Assembly: GCA_948474755.1 (NCBI GenBank)
Contig: CAOLHI010000614.1
Span: forward strand, 372,001 to 436,000
DNA: 64,000 bases
Direction of reading: 5' to 3'
DNA from: Ctenosaura bakeri
Taxonomy: Eukaryota > Chordata > Lepidosauria > Squamata > Iguanidae
The notes under the pieces are model-generated. The model saw nothing but the letters and a program-made list of their open reading frames with translations, was not told the origin of the DNA and searched no databases. The position numbers and the translations under genes are program-made. Numbering within the stretch: the first letter of the stretch is position 1; the number at the start of each line of letters is the position of its first letter. Positions 1-13,605 of the stretch are shown in pieces.

Positions 1-182
1 TTATTTCCAACATGGTTTGCTTCTTGACTTGGCCTGACCCCGTACACATTGGGTTACAAGATCCTGCTGCGTTGCCCTGCCTCTTGTAGTGCCAACCAGT
101 GCTCTTGACTAATTTCCTCACCTTGTGTAATTGTAAGGTTATTTAGGTGTCCCTCCCGGGACCCCCAGTAAACAGGGTAACA
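1..182 (+). mobile_element. LTR end of the same ERV-like family, cut by the window edge
   Basis: The reverse complement of this stretch aligns to the start of 2809-3720 (TGTTACCCTGTTTACTGGGG, then GAGGCAGGGCAA and the segment containing GGGGTCAGG). The LTR terminus is GTAACA at 177-182. Whether it is a solo LTR or the end of a full element cannot be seen. Confidence 0.75.
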
Positions 183-197
183 TATATACATATATAC

Positions 198-224
198 AGA
201 GAGAGAGAGAGAGAGAGAGAGAGG
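198..224. repeat. (GA)n microsatellite
   Basis: An uninterrupted run of about 13 GA units just outside the LTR end. Confidence 0.9.
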
Positions 225-1534
225 GTTTCCTGAGCCAACTGAAATCCAGTGTTCCTCTAGTGGTGGACATTTCACTTTCCTCTAAATGAGGTATACCTAC
301 GGACAACCAGAGTATGATACTTCTGCTCTTCTGCATCATAGTGCACTATGGGACTTTTTTTTTCATACTATTTTGCAATGGCCAGCTCCCCCTCCCACAC
401 ACAAAAAAACAAAAACCTCAAATGGCAAAAACCAATGGATTTGTTGGGTCTTTTTCTTTTCTTTTTTGTTTATGGAAAGCAAGACCTGTATGAGGCAAGT
501 AGCTGAAATTTGATGGTGTTGCTTACAATTATGCAGGTGGCAATACGGTAGAATTGTTGTAAGACAATCTGCATGGAGGGAGGCAGAGACCTAAAACAAA
601 ACAAAACAAAAAAAAACAACAACCTGGCACTGAAGTGTTTGGTCATCAACCACTATAAAATAGGTTTCCATGGGAAAAAAAAAGTTGTCCTAGGTAATGA
701 CAGAAAGAAGCTCCAACTGATGCATTTTAATTGGAAAGTAAGTGGTAAAGCTTCCCCCTCCTCAAAGCAAATCATTATTTCCACATGGAAAACAGTTGTG
801 TGAACTAAATAGCAGTGGCTAGAAAATAAATACATGTTGTAGAAATCATTCTATTATAATGGTTTGAGCTGTTAATAAAGTCTAGTGAGAGATGATTTCT
901 CTGCAGACTTGTAGATAGGCTTCCTTGAACTCATACAATATTTTTGTAAGTTTGTTTAGTATGATAGTACCATACCTTTTTCTTTGAATATCTAAACTGT
1001 ATTTCTAAATGTTCAGTGTTAGAAATTTGGTGACCTAAAAAAAAATTCATGGGGAGGGCCCTCAGAATTCTGATGGTGGGGCAATGCCCTCCTCCTCCTC
1101 CTCCATTGCTACATCCTTGATTCTGCAGTTCTGCTTCTCCAAGAAACAGTGACTCTGGGGAATCTAGAATGTTCAACTGTAATCTAAGAGGATTCATATA
1201 ATTCAAAGGAAAAAGGGGGAACAAGTACATTAGACCACACCAGACAAACCTATGCAATTACAGTTAGAGATGGAAAGAATATTTAGCATTGGGGTGAGCA
1301 CATTATTCATCACTGTCATTAATCAATGACACCAGAAATATTTTGGGCTCAAGGACTGTGACTCTTCTTCACCAAATGCGGAACTTTAGTTTGCTACACA
1401 AATCTGCTAGAAGCTTGCAGCCAAAGGAATGGCTTCTTGTTTCAATATGGGAATCTCTGCCGTCATTGTCTCTTTAGGATTGCCATTTGGTCAGGCTGCA
1501 GAGATTTCCATCTGTCCTGCAGGGATTTCTTCTT

Positions 1535-1706
1535 GATGTTGTTCCTTGGCAAAATGTATTCAAAGGAGGTTTGTCATTGCTTTCCTGTTAAGCTGGGAGA
1601 GTGTGACTTGCCCAAGGTCATCCAGTGGGTTTCCATGGCCAATTGTGGAGCTGAATCTTGGTCTCCCAGAGTCTAGCCCATCATTCAAAACACTACACCA
1701 CCCTGG
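1535..1706 (-). mobile_element. tRNA-derived SINE (Sauria-type), partial
   Basis: Read on the plus strand it shows the reverse complement of the family: CTTGCCCAAGGTCA, GTGGGTTTCCATGG, then ACACTACACCACCCTGG at the tRNA-like head. The same blocks recur at 17881, 34033, 37178, 52244 and 55473 and, in plus orientation, at 18896. Confidence 0.75.
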
Positions 1707-2808
1707 TGATTTCTACCTATCCAGTCTTGCCTAGAACTGTACTTGCAAGCAGGCACAGTAACTTGTATTACTTGGTGCCACACTGAACCTACCTAAAGAA
1801 AAGTGGTTCAAAATAATACGCAGAACTGTGGGAAACACTATGTCAAGACATCAGGGAGTGAGGAATGCGATGAGGCTTCCATTAGTTGATATCAGCAATA
1901 CTTGCTGGGTATTGTGAACAGAAACAGCTCTAGTTTTGAGTGGTGCAAATGCATTGTTAATGTTTGCTGCATGGCATTGTTCCAAACTAGTGCAACTTCA
2001 GTAGAGGAAATGGTGATGATCTTACACTCTCAGAGAGCCTTTTAACTATACAAAACTGACATTAACAAGACGCTGCCACATTTTGCTCTTCAGACATCCT
2101 GTCCACACAACTGAACCATAGGAGAATAGAGCAAACAAAGCTATTCATAGACATGAAACATCAAAAACAGTAAAGAATGTCTGTGTCTTTTTGGACATTC
2201 ATATCTAAGTGAAGAATAAGGTACAACAAAGAATGTCCACATTTTTTTGGAGAGTCATGTTAAGAGTACATTCAACTAAATATTTAATATTCTCCTACAT
2301 GATCAAGGTTGTTTATATTGCTGAAATGAAGGCCAGGAAAACTATTAAATCCTATCTATGGAAACCAAAACTGCCACAGCTATTCATGGCAGAAGCAATC
2401 TCTCAAGGACTAAGGAGGTCAGGATCTACCTACCTGAACCCCCCAGTCAAAATGCAACAAAGCTGATGAGTTATAATATTGAAAACTAGCAACATGGGCC
2501 TGAGACCAATTCTGTGCTAAAGCCAGACTGGCAGAACTCCCTGCTCCCCTTGCAATCCTCTGTGGCATTCAAAAACTGCCACTGCCATTTCCTAGGCTTC
2601 CAGAGCCACTTGGGGGAGAGGTCTATGGGAGGGTGTAGAGGAGACCTCCCCTTTTAGTAACACGGCTGAAGATCAGTTCTGTCCATGGAAGCACCCCATG
2701 GAGACTTGCCCTAGTTTCCTCTAGCAGCTTCATTTCCATTCCTCAGATGAAAATGGGAACTGTCCCCCCTCTTTTAGTTAACCCATTATTATCTTATCTA
2801 GAGAGAGC

Positions 2809-3720
2809 TGTTACCCTGTTTACTGGGGGTCTCGGGAGGGACACCTATATGCACTCTCAATTAAGTTTGGGGAAATTAGCTAGAGCAGAAGTTAGCAATG
2901 CGAGAGGCAGGGCAATGCAGCAGAATCTTTTACCCAATGTCTAGGGGGTCAGGTCAAGCCAAGGAGCACACCAAGTTTAAGAATAATTGAGATTTTATTA
3001 AATACAGACACATAGTGTATGCAGCACACTCACACAAGTAACTAAGGAAAATAAAGGTTGGAGTGGTGTAGAGGGATTTTGAGAGGGATAGTTGATTTGG
3101 GTGATACAAAACCTGTCCTGAAGCCTGGATGGTCTGAAGATTGAGTTCGTCGGTATGGAGTCTCAGTACGTGGGACTGAGGGGACAGCTCACCAAACAAA
3201 GTGGCAGCAAGGATGGATGGAAGTCCGGAGTGATCCAAGTGGTCCAAGGATGGTCTCGGAATCAGGGGTTTTTATAAGAAGAAATGTAACTGGCAGGCTA
3301 TTCTGTACTTGGGGAAAACAATGAGTTTCAGGTGCAAGACAAAGCTTTGGAAAGGTCAGAATTTAGCATGATTGAGTTAAGTCTGAATTAACAAAGAGGT
3401 GGACAGTATGCAAATGCTCAGTGCTTGGCAGTTGAGTACTCAGCTTGCCAAGTTGCCTGCTCGGGGCAGGGAGTTCTTTGTAAGCAGTGTGCATACATAA
3501 TGAGGGTGTTTGCAGAGAGGTCTCCTAAAGTGAGGATCTGGCTATTTCTGGCCTGCCTGTATTGTCTTGGGATATTGCAGCATTTGGTGGCCGAGCCTAG
3601 TTCTGTGCTTGTCTGGGGGCCTCACAAACACGAGGAGAGGGGTGGTGGAAGAGAGCCAAATTATTGATATCAAAACGATATCTTTATGCTATCTCCAAGG
3701 AGGCCTAACCTGCAGTAACA
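2809..3720 (-). mobile_element. Solo LTR of an ERV-like element, 912 bp
   Basis: The element begins TGTTACCCTG and ends GCAGTAACA, giving short inverted ends TGTTAC/GTAACA, and is flanked by a 4-bp duplication GAGC (2805-2808 and 3721-3724). Two relatives are in the window (1-182, opposite orientation; 38336-38747, same orientation). A conserved AATAAA on the minus strand (2994-2999, and the same place in the 38.5-kb copy) suggests the sense direction is minus. No internal coding region adjoins it, so it is a recombined solo LTR. A 4-bp duplication fits endogenous retroviruses better than Ty3/gypsy. Confidence 0.8.
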
Positions 3721-5587
3721 GAGCCATGTTTTTACTATTAAATGAAAATTTAAATGAAATAGCCTTGAAAAGGAGTGTTATTGATGTACAAGACACATAG
3801 CTTTACATCGCAGATAATGTAAAAGACTGAGAGAGAGAGGCAGAAGGAGATTAAAAGGCATAGGGATCCCCTCCCTCTTTTCCAAAAAAAAAAAAAAATC
3901 TAGTGAGAAAATATATTTTCCCATTATGAAATGGTGTCAAGAACTGATAAAACTTGTCATAACAGGTCTACATTCTAATTCAGCATGCTCATATCTTTCA
4001 GAAATGTTCTGTTACTGATTATGGAACATTCACCTATTATATTTAGAGGAAGGAATTATTTATGACGTGTGTATCCCAAGCTGCTCAGAGGGATGATTTC
4101 TCCTCACAGCCACTCTATGAAGTAGTTTATTCTGTGAGTGAGTGACTCTTCCAAAACCATCCAATAGTTGATACAGTAACTGGAGATTTCATTTTACATA
4201 TGCAAATTCAGTGTTCCATGCTGGTTCCAGAGATATTGGGCACACAGAACCAAATGAAAAACAGCAAAGGGAAAATTTGGGGTGTTGTGAATGAACAGTA
4301 AGTTGTACCATATTTAATTTATTTAACCCTGTCACTTTCTATTCCCAGACACTTGTAGAATTTTTGTTTGTTTGTTTGGCCTCAGATGCCAAAATATCTT
4401 GACTGCCTTTAGACAACTGGATAACAGTATCTTGAACATTGACCACCAATATCACAAAAATTCTTCATTCCAATGAATAGAGAATCCCCCCCCCTTCATG
4501 AGGGTGGAAGGATTTGTGTGAAATGTTGGGAGTTGATCAACAACATTTTGTGGTGGCTGAGGATTATGTTAGCTCTTCCTTTTTTTCTGTCTTTTTCTAC
4601 GATCAGTACGCAAAAATATGTATATCTTTCCATTGGCATACACACTCAGAAATATGTAGCCTAGTATGATATGTACTGTTAAAAAAATTGGGTTGATATT
4701 TGGGATTCTTCTTCTGATGCCAAACAAGGGTTATCACAATCATCCCAATGGACACGCAGATCTTTCCTAAGATGTAGAAGTGATTTCAAGTTCTCGAACA
4801 TTCTGCAACATTCTATCCCTGTCTCCTCATCTTTCCACAGAATAAAAACATCTGGATGGACAGAAAAAAAAGCAGAAGGAAAGAGAGTATAGTTTTATGA
4901 CTGGCATCTCTAGCTTCCAAGCAGCTGATAACTTTTATCAGGGATGTCCCTGTTACTTGTAACCATTGTGGTTTGGGGAGGAATGGGGCAAGAACTTAGG
5001 AACAGCTTTTCTTCTCTTCTGACCATCTTTTGTGAATGTGTGTCTGCGGGAGCAGTAGCTCCCAGGTCATCCTGAAATGGCTTGAGTACTAGCACTAATG
5101 GAAAGATGCCCACATTCAGCTCTGCCTGTTAGATTAATAGCTGTTGCTGTTCCTCAGAAGATATGTGGAGCTCCATCATGTGCCCACAACCTGATTCATG
5201 CTTCTCTAGTGACTGGCCCTGGGAGGGCAGGACAGCACCTCCCCACTAAAGGCAGTGCCTGCCAGCAGTATGTATGTGTGTGAGGGAAAGAGAGTGTAGA
5301 AATGGTATGAACATTTCTGGAGCTTTATGTAAAGTCCAGTTACAAACACTGTGAAACAAAGAGCCACAAGGACAAATCTGATCTGTCTGAAACAGTGTGA
5401 CCTTTCCTCTCCGAGGAACTGCATCCTCTAAAAGAAAACAAAAGAGGGACCATAGTATTTTTTCATGTGCTCATCTGTATGTGGAGATGGCAATTTAGAT
5501 GTAATTAATATAATTTAATAGGGATATAATACATCTCACTATACCTGGGAACACTAGGACCAGGGACTCATCCATGCCACACAATGA

Positions 5588-5775
5588 CAGTGTTATATTA
5601 TACCGTAACTGCTGTGAATGCATCCTATGGAATTTTGGGGTTTGTAGTTTGTTCAGAGGTAGCAGAGGAGAATTCTCCATCTGAGAAGTCTAAACACTTC
5701 TCTTTACTCTGGATCGCAGGACTGAACTATGGCAGTCAAAGTGGAAGCATTGTGCTGTAATTGTGTAGTATGAAT
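5588..5775. mobile_element. Short palindromic DNA element (TTATAGTGCTATT family), old copy
   Basis: It contains GGAATTTTGGGGTTTGTAGTTT in the left arm and AAAGTGGAAGCATTGTGC in the right arm, diverged versions of the blocks in the 21.3-kb copies. Confidence 0.55.
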
Positions 5776-6521
5776 GGGTCCCAGGGGACCTGTCCACCTG
5801 CTGAGTTAGGTGGAGCAGCTTCAAAGCCCCTTGCTCACTCTACCTTCTTATTGTTTGGTATATTTGAACTGGAAGAACAGCTACACAGTATGATTATGTC
5901 ATCAACTGAGATCTGCCATGGTCCTCTGGAGGTCTCAGGGACGATGTAACTGATGTAATCATTCTGTGTCTGGCTACAGAGACATGGTTAGATGCTTGTC
6001 TACCTCCCCCACCCAATTATGGAATGACTATGGTGCAGCAGCAACAGCAGCTCTATAGTTCATCCAAGGGGAAGCTTGGTTGTTGAGAGAGAAGGGAATA
6101 CTACACTCTGCAATGACCAAAAAAAGACATAGACAAGGGTGAAGGGACTTATACCTGCATATACCACAGAAGCCTGCCAGCCTGTGTGCTTGTGTGTGTT
6201 GGGAAAGAGAATATCTTAATGAGTCTAAAGATTTTAAGTGCACCTTTTGCACTACACAGTGTGCATAGGCTCAGTGGCATGCATGTTTCTAGACCTTCTC
6301 ACAATGTTTCAAGGATGGTGCCGTTAACTGAGAAGAAAATGAAACAAACTACACCCCCCTCTCCTGGAAAAAACAGGACATGCTGTTAAAATGCTGAATG
6401 AAAGGGAACCTCACTTCCATAAAATTATTGTTGTTTGATTAATTGCCCAATCAAACAACCATAGGGAGTTCTTTTTAAGTCAAAAGCTTCCTTAAAGTTA
6501 AAATGAACCTTTTAACATTTA

Positions 6522-6550
6522 GATAGACAGACAGACAGACAGACAGATAA
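6522..6550. repeat. (AGAC)n microsatellite
   Basis: Six consecutive AGAC units flanked by AGAT. Confidence 0.88.
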
Positions 6551-8244
6551 TACACTGCAGCCTCTTGGGTATCTTGCTTCCTGAAACACCCATGGGAGGA
6601 TATCATGATGAAACACCATCCATAGGAATTCCAGGAAGTAGGTCAGGTGAGGGAAGCTGCAGGAGACCAGAGAACAGTGAAAACAAAACAAAACAAAACA
6701 GTGAATTTTTTTTAAAAAAAGTAACATATAGAACATCAAAATTCTATGGGCAGTTTGCAGTGGTGATTATTAAAAACAAATCTGGCTGGTTTTTTCCCCT
6801 CCAAAAATTGCAAAACATACTGGCTGCAATTCAGCATGGTTCAGCATAGCTCCACATGTAAACCTATGCTAAGCTGAGACACATACCTGCATCCTGGAAT
6901 TACTGTACAGCCTCCCTTCCCAAATGGCAACTGTGTGCATTGTGGAAAGCAGACAGGATCAGAGAAGCATCTGCCTATTCCTCCATAACCAGACAAAAAA
7001 TAATTACAATGCTGAAATCTGTCTGAGTCCACCAGTGGTCTCAGTGCTGATGTCATCATTTTGCTTCTGGCTATAGGAACATAGCCAGAAGCTTCTCTGA
7101 TCTTGCCTGCTCCCTGTGAGGCATGGAATGACTGTGCTGCAGGTGGTGCTTCAGAGACTACATCATAAATCTGGTGGGGAGCTGAGCACTGTGAAGGGAG
7201 GAAGGGAATACCGGTCTTCTCAGTGACCCAGAAAGGACATACACAAAAGTAAGGGAAATGCATTGTGTGTGTGTGTGTGTGTCCCTAATTGGATACCAGC
7301 CATAGAAATGTCTTCCTCTTCATTACCAAACATACTGAATGCCATTAAAACTTAAACAGCTGAGGATAAAAGCAGAGGTTAAGACAAATTACTTTTACTT
7401 AATTACTGACATATGGTTCAAGAATTTCTTCACTGCATTGATTTTAGGTGGCATTAGCAACTGGATTTAGACCCCCCCATTACTTTTCCGAGATCTAGGG
7501 GGAACGACAGTTGAAGCAAACTAATGCAAATGTTTTTCTATAAGTTATCTTTAGCACAGTCTCCTTGTGTACTGCCCACCCACATGTAATAGATAACATC
7601 TCTTCAACTCTTCCTTGCAGGTGATGTAGAGTTCTGATAATCGGTATCTTTGACCAGCCGGAATAAAACCAATTTTGCTTTGTTGTAGCCCGAGGGAAAA
7701 TAAAAAGTAAAAGATGCTGATACGCTATGAATACAAAAATTGTTTTCCAGATGAATTCTCCAATTGCTCCCACAAGAATCTTCACACATGAAACAGAGCA
7801 AATTATGAACATCTTCCAAGGCCAAAAACATGAGCCAATTGACCTGCAGCCAAAAGGTTTAGCTGTCATTGATAGTGGTGGATCAAGCTCTCCTGCTGCT
7901 TGAGATGGGCTCTGAGGTGCTACTGCTGCCCCTATTTTGCAGCCCCCTGCCACCTGCTTCCCTCTTCTTTTCAACAAAGGTTGACCACCATGGTCCTCCT
8001 GCTTTTGTTCAGGTAGCAGTAGCAGAGATGCACAATAGCTGCCACACAACCAGGCAGGTGGGAGAACTACTGTTGCTTCTGTGAAAGTGAACGGGAAAGG
8101 GGAGAGGCAGCTGTGAGGAGGAGAAGCAGCAGCTGTTGTGTGAGTATGCAAGGGGAAAGGGAGTGGAGGGCCAGTGAGTGATGGAAGGAAGGGAAGGTGG
8201 GAGATAGAGACACCACAGCAACGTGAGGTGGGATGGCTGGGGAA

Positions 8245-8403
8245 GGCCATTTCCACACAACACTGTTATAGTGCTATGAGGGAGGGGCATTTAGAATCCT
8301 CAGCCAGGGAACTCCTTGGCCCCAGTAAACTACAAACCTCAGAATTCCACAGGAGGTTGAAAGTGGAATAATAGTACTACATCAGTGTAGGGTGGAAATG
8401 GCC
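8245..8403. mobile_element. Short palindromic DNA element (TTATAGTGCTATT family)
   Basis: Ends GGCCATTTCCACAC and GGTGGAAATGGCC are inverted repeats. The left half has lost the segment between TTATAGTGCTAT and GAGGGAGGGGCATTTAGAAT. Confidence 0.8.
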
Positions 8404-10304
8404 AAAGAGGGTGAGTTGGGCCAGCAACAGCAGGGCTCTCTCAGTCTGACTCTGATTAATTGTAAAGATAAAAACCCCAAACCCAGCTTCAAAATGTCTC
8501 CACTGTCAAATGACTGACTATTGTCAGGAGGCTTTCCTCAACCCACATCCTTCTGACATGAAAGGCCTGTGACTTACCTCATAAAGCGCATGAGCAGTGC
8601 TTGTGCCATTTTGTGGGGAAACATTTCTTGATATCTAAGGCCTAATTTTATTTCATTGTATTTCCAGCCAAACCAGAAATCCTCAAATACTTCTCTCCCC
8701 TTCCTGAGTATGTACATTTAGGTTCATGGCTGAAAGCAATGCAATTTCGCGTGGCAGTGTGTCACAAAACATAAACTAGGTTATGTGACATGAGTAGGAT
8801 GCTCCTCACCCATTCCCACACACACAAAAATGGCATTTGCTCAATTAATGGTGAAAACCACTAACAACACTTGGAGAAATATCTTATCACAAGTCTTCAT
8901 CTATCAGAAAGGAAATGGAATCTAAGAAACCCATACATTCCCAAATTGGAATTAGTTTTTCTCCAACTACTTATTTTAACCTACTGGGTCCTATGATATA
9001 GACATTTTTTCAAACACCAACAACACCTACATTTGGTTAAAAAATATGGAAAACGAAGTAGACACAATCAAACCCTATGAGATCAAGTGGTAAATGCATG
9101 AAGGAAAACTTGGTTTTCCAATTTTTTATTTTTACAATGAGAATGGCACCTTATTTAAGCTTTTTCCTGTTAAGCATGGCAGAAACTCTCATTCTGAGCA
9201 TGTGCAGAGGGACCAACAGAGGGATTAGTGGCATTAAAAAGCCTCTAATTTGTTTTGGAGCAGGGATTTCTGATTTTCAAATAAGCGGAAACAAATATAA
9301 ATGATTCATGATGTATTTATGAACTGGGCCATAACTGTGCAGGATTGGTTCGTGCCAGCTGAGGGTTCCTCGGTAGAAAACCTTCCTCTGCCCTGCAAAT
9401 GCAATTTCTGTGTTTATCCATAACTGCCACTAACTCAACACAATGTGACAGATGACTGGCTACATGATATTATGGGGAAACCAGTAAAGCACAGACATAG
9501 GAGGGAATGGATACATACAGAGAAACAAACTCTGTCGGTTTGTCACAAGTTATTGTTAATGGATCTTGTTTACCCGTAATGCAAATCTCAGGAGGGGAAA
9601 TCCTTGTATTGTTGTTTTCCCTCCTTCATCACCCCAAACCCTGAAGGGGTTTGACACTTTAATTCATTTCCAAGACTTACATCTTTCAGGAAGGCCAGTG
9701 ACACTGTAATAGCTCAATCTGGCCTTTTATTTATTTATTATGCTGTTCATGCCAATAAGAAATGCGACAAGCTGGAGCTTGCTTTCCCCTCCCTGCTTGT
9801 TTATTTATTTCCTTCAGATCAAAGCTATTAGGCCAGACGGCAGTGTATTTACAAGCTATGCGCTTGTGGACAAACTAAACAGCTTTCATTTCCATGTTGG
9901 TTTACTAAGTTGTTTCATTAGTGAGAATGAAGCATAAAGTGACTCCATGTAAAATGCGATCTAAATCTGTTAATAAGAAAACTAAAAAAAGAGGCCTGAG
10001 GCTGGGGCGGGGGGAACAAAATTTAGGAAACTACAACAGGATATATCTGGTTGTTTGGGATAAGCAACAAAATAATATTCCTCTCTTTTACCTAGTGTTG
10101 TTGTTTTATTAACTTGCATTATGTTGCATGTCAGGATACACCAACCTCTGGTGTTACAGCAGCTCTGTCAACATGAGCATGAATGCTTAAGCACACGGCA
10201 TCTTTAGGAAGGTTCACAGCACACAGTGGGGATGATGACAAGGTTTCATGAGTACCCTACATGCAACAGTGTGTAGAGTTGTCATGAGTGCTTTCGAGTT
10301 TATA

Positions 10305-10430
10305 TCAGGGGTGGGTGACCTTTGGCTCTCTAGATATTTTGGAGTGCAGTTTCCCCAAGCCCCAGCCAAAATAGACAACAATAAGAGCTTGAGAAAACTG
10401 TAGCTGAAAATATCTGAAGCACCAAAGGTC
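10305..10430. mobile_element. Short palindromic repeat of the CCCAGCC/ACAACTCCCATC type
   Basis: GGGTGGGTGACCTTTGGCTC then TTTTGGAGTGCAGTTTCCCC and a partial right arm with CACCAAAGGTCC. Similar pieces lie at 10990-11065, 27960-28080 and 38060-38165. Confidence 0.45.
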
Positions 10431-13423
10431 CAACAGACAAAATGTTTGTGTGCACAAGTCAGACCAGGGACATGCTGTGCTGTATTTAAAGGCTGCACAC
10501 TAAGGAGAGATCATTTGAGCTGGCCTGTTGACATTCTCGCTGATCCTCTTTAGCTTTGTAAAGAGTTACATGTGGTTATTTTCTCATACAGTCCTTGGAT
10601 ATCAGTTAACATTAAATTTCTCAACCCAGTAATGAGGGGTAAAAGAGAGAGAGGGAGAGACTTTTTAAAAAAGCAAAATGATCCTAGAGCAAAGTTACAG
10701 GTCTTTTATTCCTTTCTCTGAATCTCAGAAAAAAGGTTGACACAGTAATGCATTAAAAAAAAAACCATTTAATTTAAAGGGACATTGTCAGGTGGTTTAA
10801 GCTCAAGATTTGACCTACTTTTAAATGTTACAAATTGCAATCTAGGACAGGCTCGTTTTTCAAATTCTCGCCATTTATTGCTAAAATTTAAGAAGTGATA
10901 TTACATTCAGTAAAAAAAGGGGGCTTTATACTCGTAACTTTAGATCAAGCATCTTATTAAGCATTTCACTGGAGAGGCGCAGACAGAGCATCCTTCCCCA
11001 ACTGGTGCCCTCCAGAAGCACTGGACTACAACTTCCATCAACCTAGCATAGGGAAGGCTGGAGCAGATCACTGCCCTCCAATTTTCTAACAGGGGAACCA
11101 CTGAGTATCATTTTGTATACCCTAGTGAACAGTATTCAAAAAAGGAAAAGAAAAGTTCAAATCTCTTTTCACAGGGTTTTCTAACTCACTTAAACCTGTC
11201 CATTGGGAAGCCACATGTCATCATGAGGAAAACTGAAAGTGCGGTGCAGTCCTATGGTCCTAAGCATGCTTACTAGGTTGGGTTCAGTGGGATTCATTTC
11301 CAGGTGTCTGCATGTGAGATTCTGATAATCTATCATTATTGATCTTTTACTGCCTTCTGTTGGGATAGTTCCTCACAGGAACTTTGGACCTCAGGAGCCA
11401 AGACAACTTGGCTTGCTTTCACTAAGATGTGTTTTGACCTGGGTGGAAGGGATGGCAAGGGTACTATTTGCTCCTCTACTTCAGATGACAAAATATCTTG
11501 GTCTGGTCCTGCACAGATTTGTTTATGCATGTAATTCCCAGGATGGAGTTTTTTTTCCCCCTGGACTTCAGTTCCCAGGACTCTTAGCTAGAATGTCACC
11601 AGTGAGAAATTCTGGGAATGTGGTCCAGCATCTGGGGACTCACAGGTTGGCAGCCACACCTTTATGTGTTTTAGTAGGCAACAGAGAGGGTGGCAAGTAA
11701 TTCTATTCGGGGGCTGATTTGGAGCAAAGTCCTTCAGTGGTTGGCTGTTGTTGAAGAGAGTCCCATCCCCACTAATAATACCTCATTGCCTCTCTGGGTG
11801 TCTGCCTATTTAATGTTTCTGGGAATGACCTTTGGACTTGAACCATGTCTGTATAATTCCTAAAATAAATGACTGGATGAGAATGACAGAATAATACCAA
11901 AAACAATTTGAGGCACAGATTTGCCATGCTCTTACAAAGAAGGGTACTGATCATGGGCATGTTCTGTATTTCAAAGAGTACGAATTATTCCTATATCATT
12001 TTTTCACTTGGTAAATGTAACTCATGGTTATACGGAGCTTCAAAAACCTACCTGAGATAAGAAGCTGAAACTTCCAAAGAGTCTCCAGTAAAAATGCAAA
12101 ACAAACTAAGGACTTAGATCCTGAGTGTGTAATCTTAAAGCATCCATTCAGGGATGTTATCAAAGAGAAAATGTTCTTTCTTCATACAGTAATCAGCAAT
12201 ATGAGAGGCATTAAAATCCATTGAGCTAAAGAGCACAGACAGCATCCATAAAATAATCCCTAGATACATACGAGGCAGCCCTGCAGATAAGATGAAAGCT
12301 GAGGATTGTATGGACACAGATTCTGTAAATGGTTCCAGAAAAAGGTGTGAACTTCTCATGAACCTTGGTTTTATTGCTATCTGATTAATAATTTAGGCTT
12401 CTTTAACTTGAGTTTTCCACAGAGGATCAATCTATAAAAAAAGTACAGGAAGTTGGAGGCAGAGCTGGTCAAAGATCTCTCCTATGGTCCAAATTGGGGT
12501 CGTTATGGTTAAACCCACCACAGCGTGATGGAGCACTCCCGCTGCTGTAAAAGGGTACTCCAAGCTTTGTTGGGACTTGATACTGTGTCATTCTTGAATG
12601 GGTGACATTCTCCCAACTTTCAGTTCTGTGGATATTTGGGATGATTGAATTTGTCAATTGGTTTCACTTGGCTTTCATTATTTTCAATTTCAAAAGTGAG
12701 CCATCTCATTCTGTATCAGATGTTGACCTTTTTGTGGAAGGGGGAAGCTACAGACTTTTATGCCCACTTTTGGGGAAAATATGCAAAGTTTGAGCACGTT
12801 TTTAAATGTACATTTTTTTTCCTGTGTACTTTTGGAAATATACACATTTTTAATTATTTTTTTCAATGTAACAAAGCATTTTTTGTGCAATGTTTTCCCA
12901 AGTATATCCATTTTTGACAATCCCTCCCCCAATCACACACATATATACATGTGTGATGTGCACTGTTTTAGTGTGTGTCTGTGTGTGTGTGTGCACATTT
13001 TAAAAACTGCTTTGTAAACTTTGAGAATATGCAGACTTTGATGGCAAACTCTCTACACATCCATCTTAAAGTCTGGGATCTGCAAATCTGGTAGATCCAC
13101 ATGGAATGCAAGCAAAAGACTTTTTCAGCCCAAGCCACACTCAGTACTTGTAATTTGATTGTGAAATTCCAAGCGAGATTCTATATTGCACTGATAGAGC
13201 ATAAAACAGTGTGAGCCATAATTCTGCCCCCTTCATCCTTTTCTCCAGGCAGGGGAGGACAGGAGGCAGACCACAAGCATCTGGCTGTATTCTTGCAGCT
13301 GTATCATCAAGAAACAGGCACCCTCCTGGACCTACTAGGGATCTTCAAAGAACTGTGAAGAGGAAGGGTAATATGGCTTTGCTTGAACTGGACACTAATA
13401 TGCTTTCACTTGGTCTAAGGGCT

Positions 13424-13605
13424 TTTCCACACTACCTTGTTATAGTGCTATTCTTCTTCTTTCAACATCCCATGGAATCCTGGAGTTCGGAATTTAGGGA
13501 GGGGACTTTAGAATTCTCAGCCAGAGAGCTCTTTGGCCTCAGGAAACTACAAACCCCTGAATTCCACAGGATGTTGAAGGTGGAATAATAGCACTACAAC
13601 AGTGT
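13424..13605. mobile_element. Short palindromic DNA element (TTATAGTGCTATT family)
   Basis: Left arm GGCTTTTCCACACTACC, TTATAGTGCTATT and TTTCAACATCCCATGGAAT; right arm GAATTCCACAGGATGTTGAA then GGTGGAATAATAGCACTA. The right terminus is missing. Confidence 0.8.

Noticed and set aside
7495..8256. 253-residue minus-strand ORF, the longest outside the retrotransposon
   Set aside because: No domain, signal or splice support. The composition follows local low-complexity CT-rich sequence and it overlaps a palindromic element at 8245. An ORF of this length can arise by chance in a GC-balanced patch.
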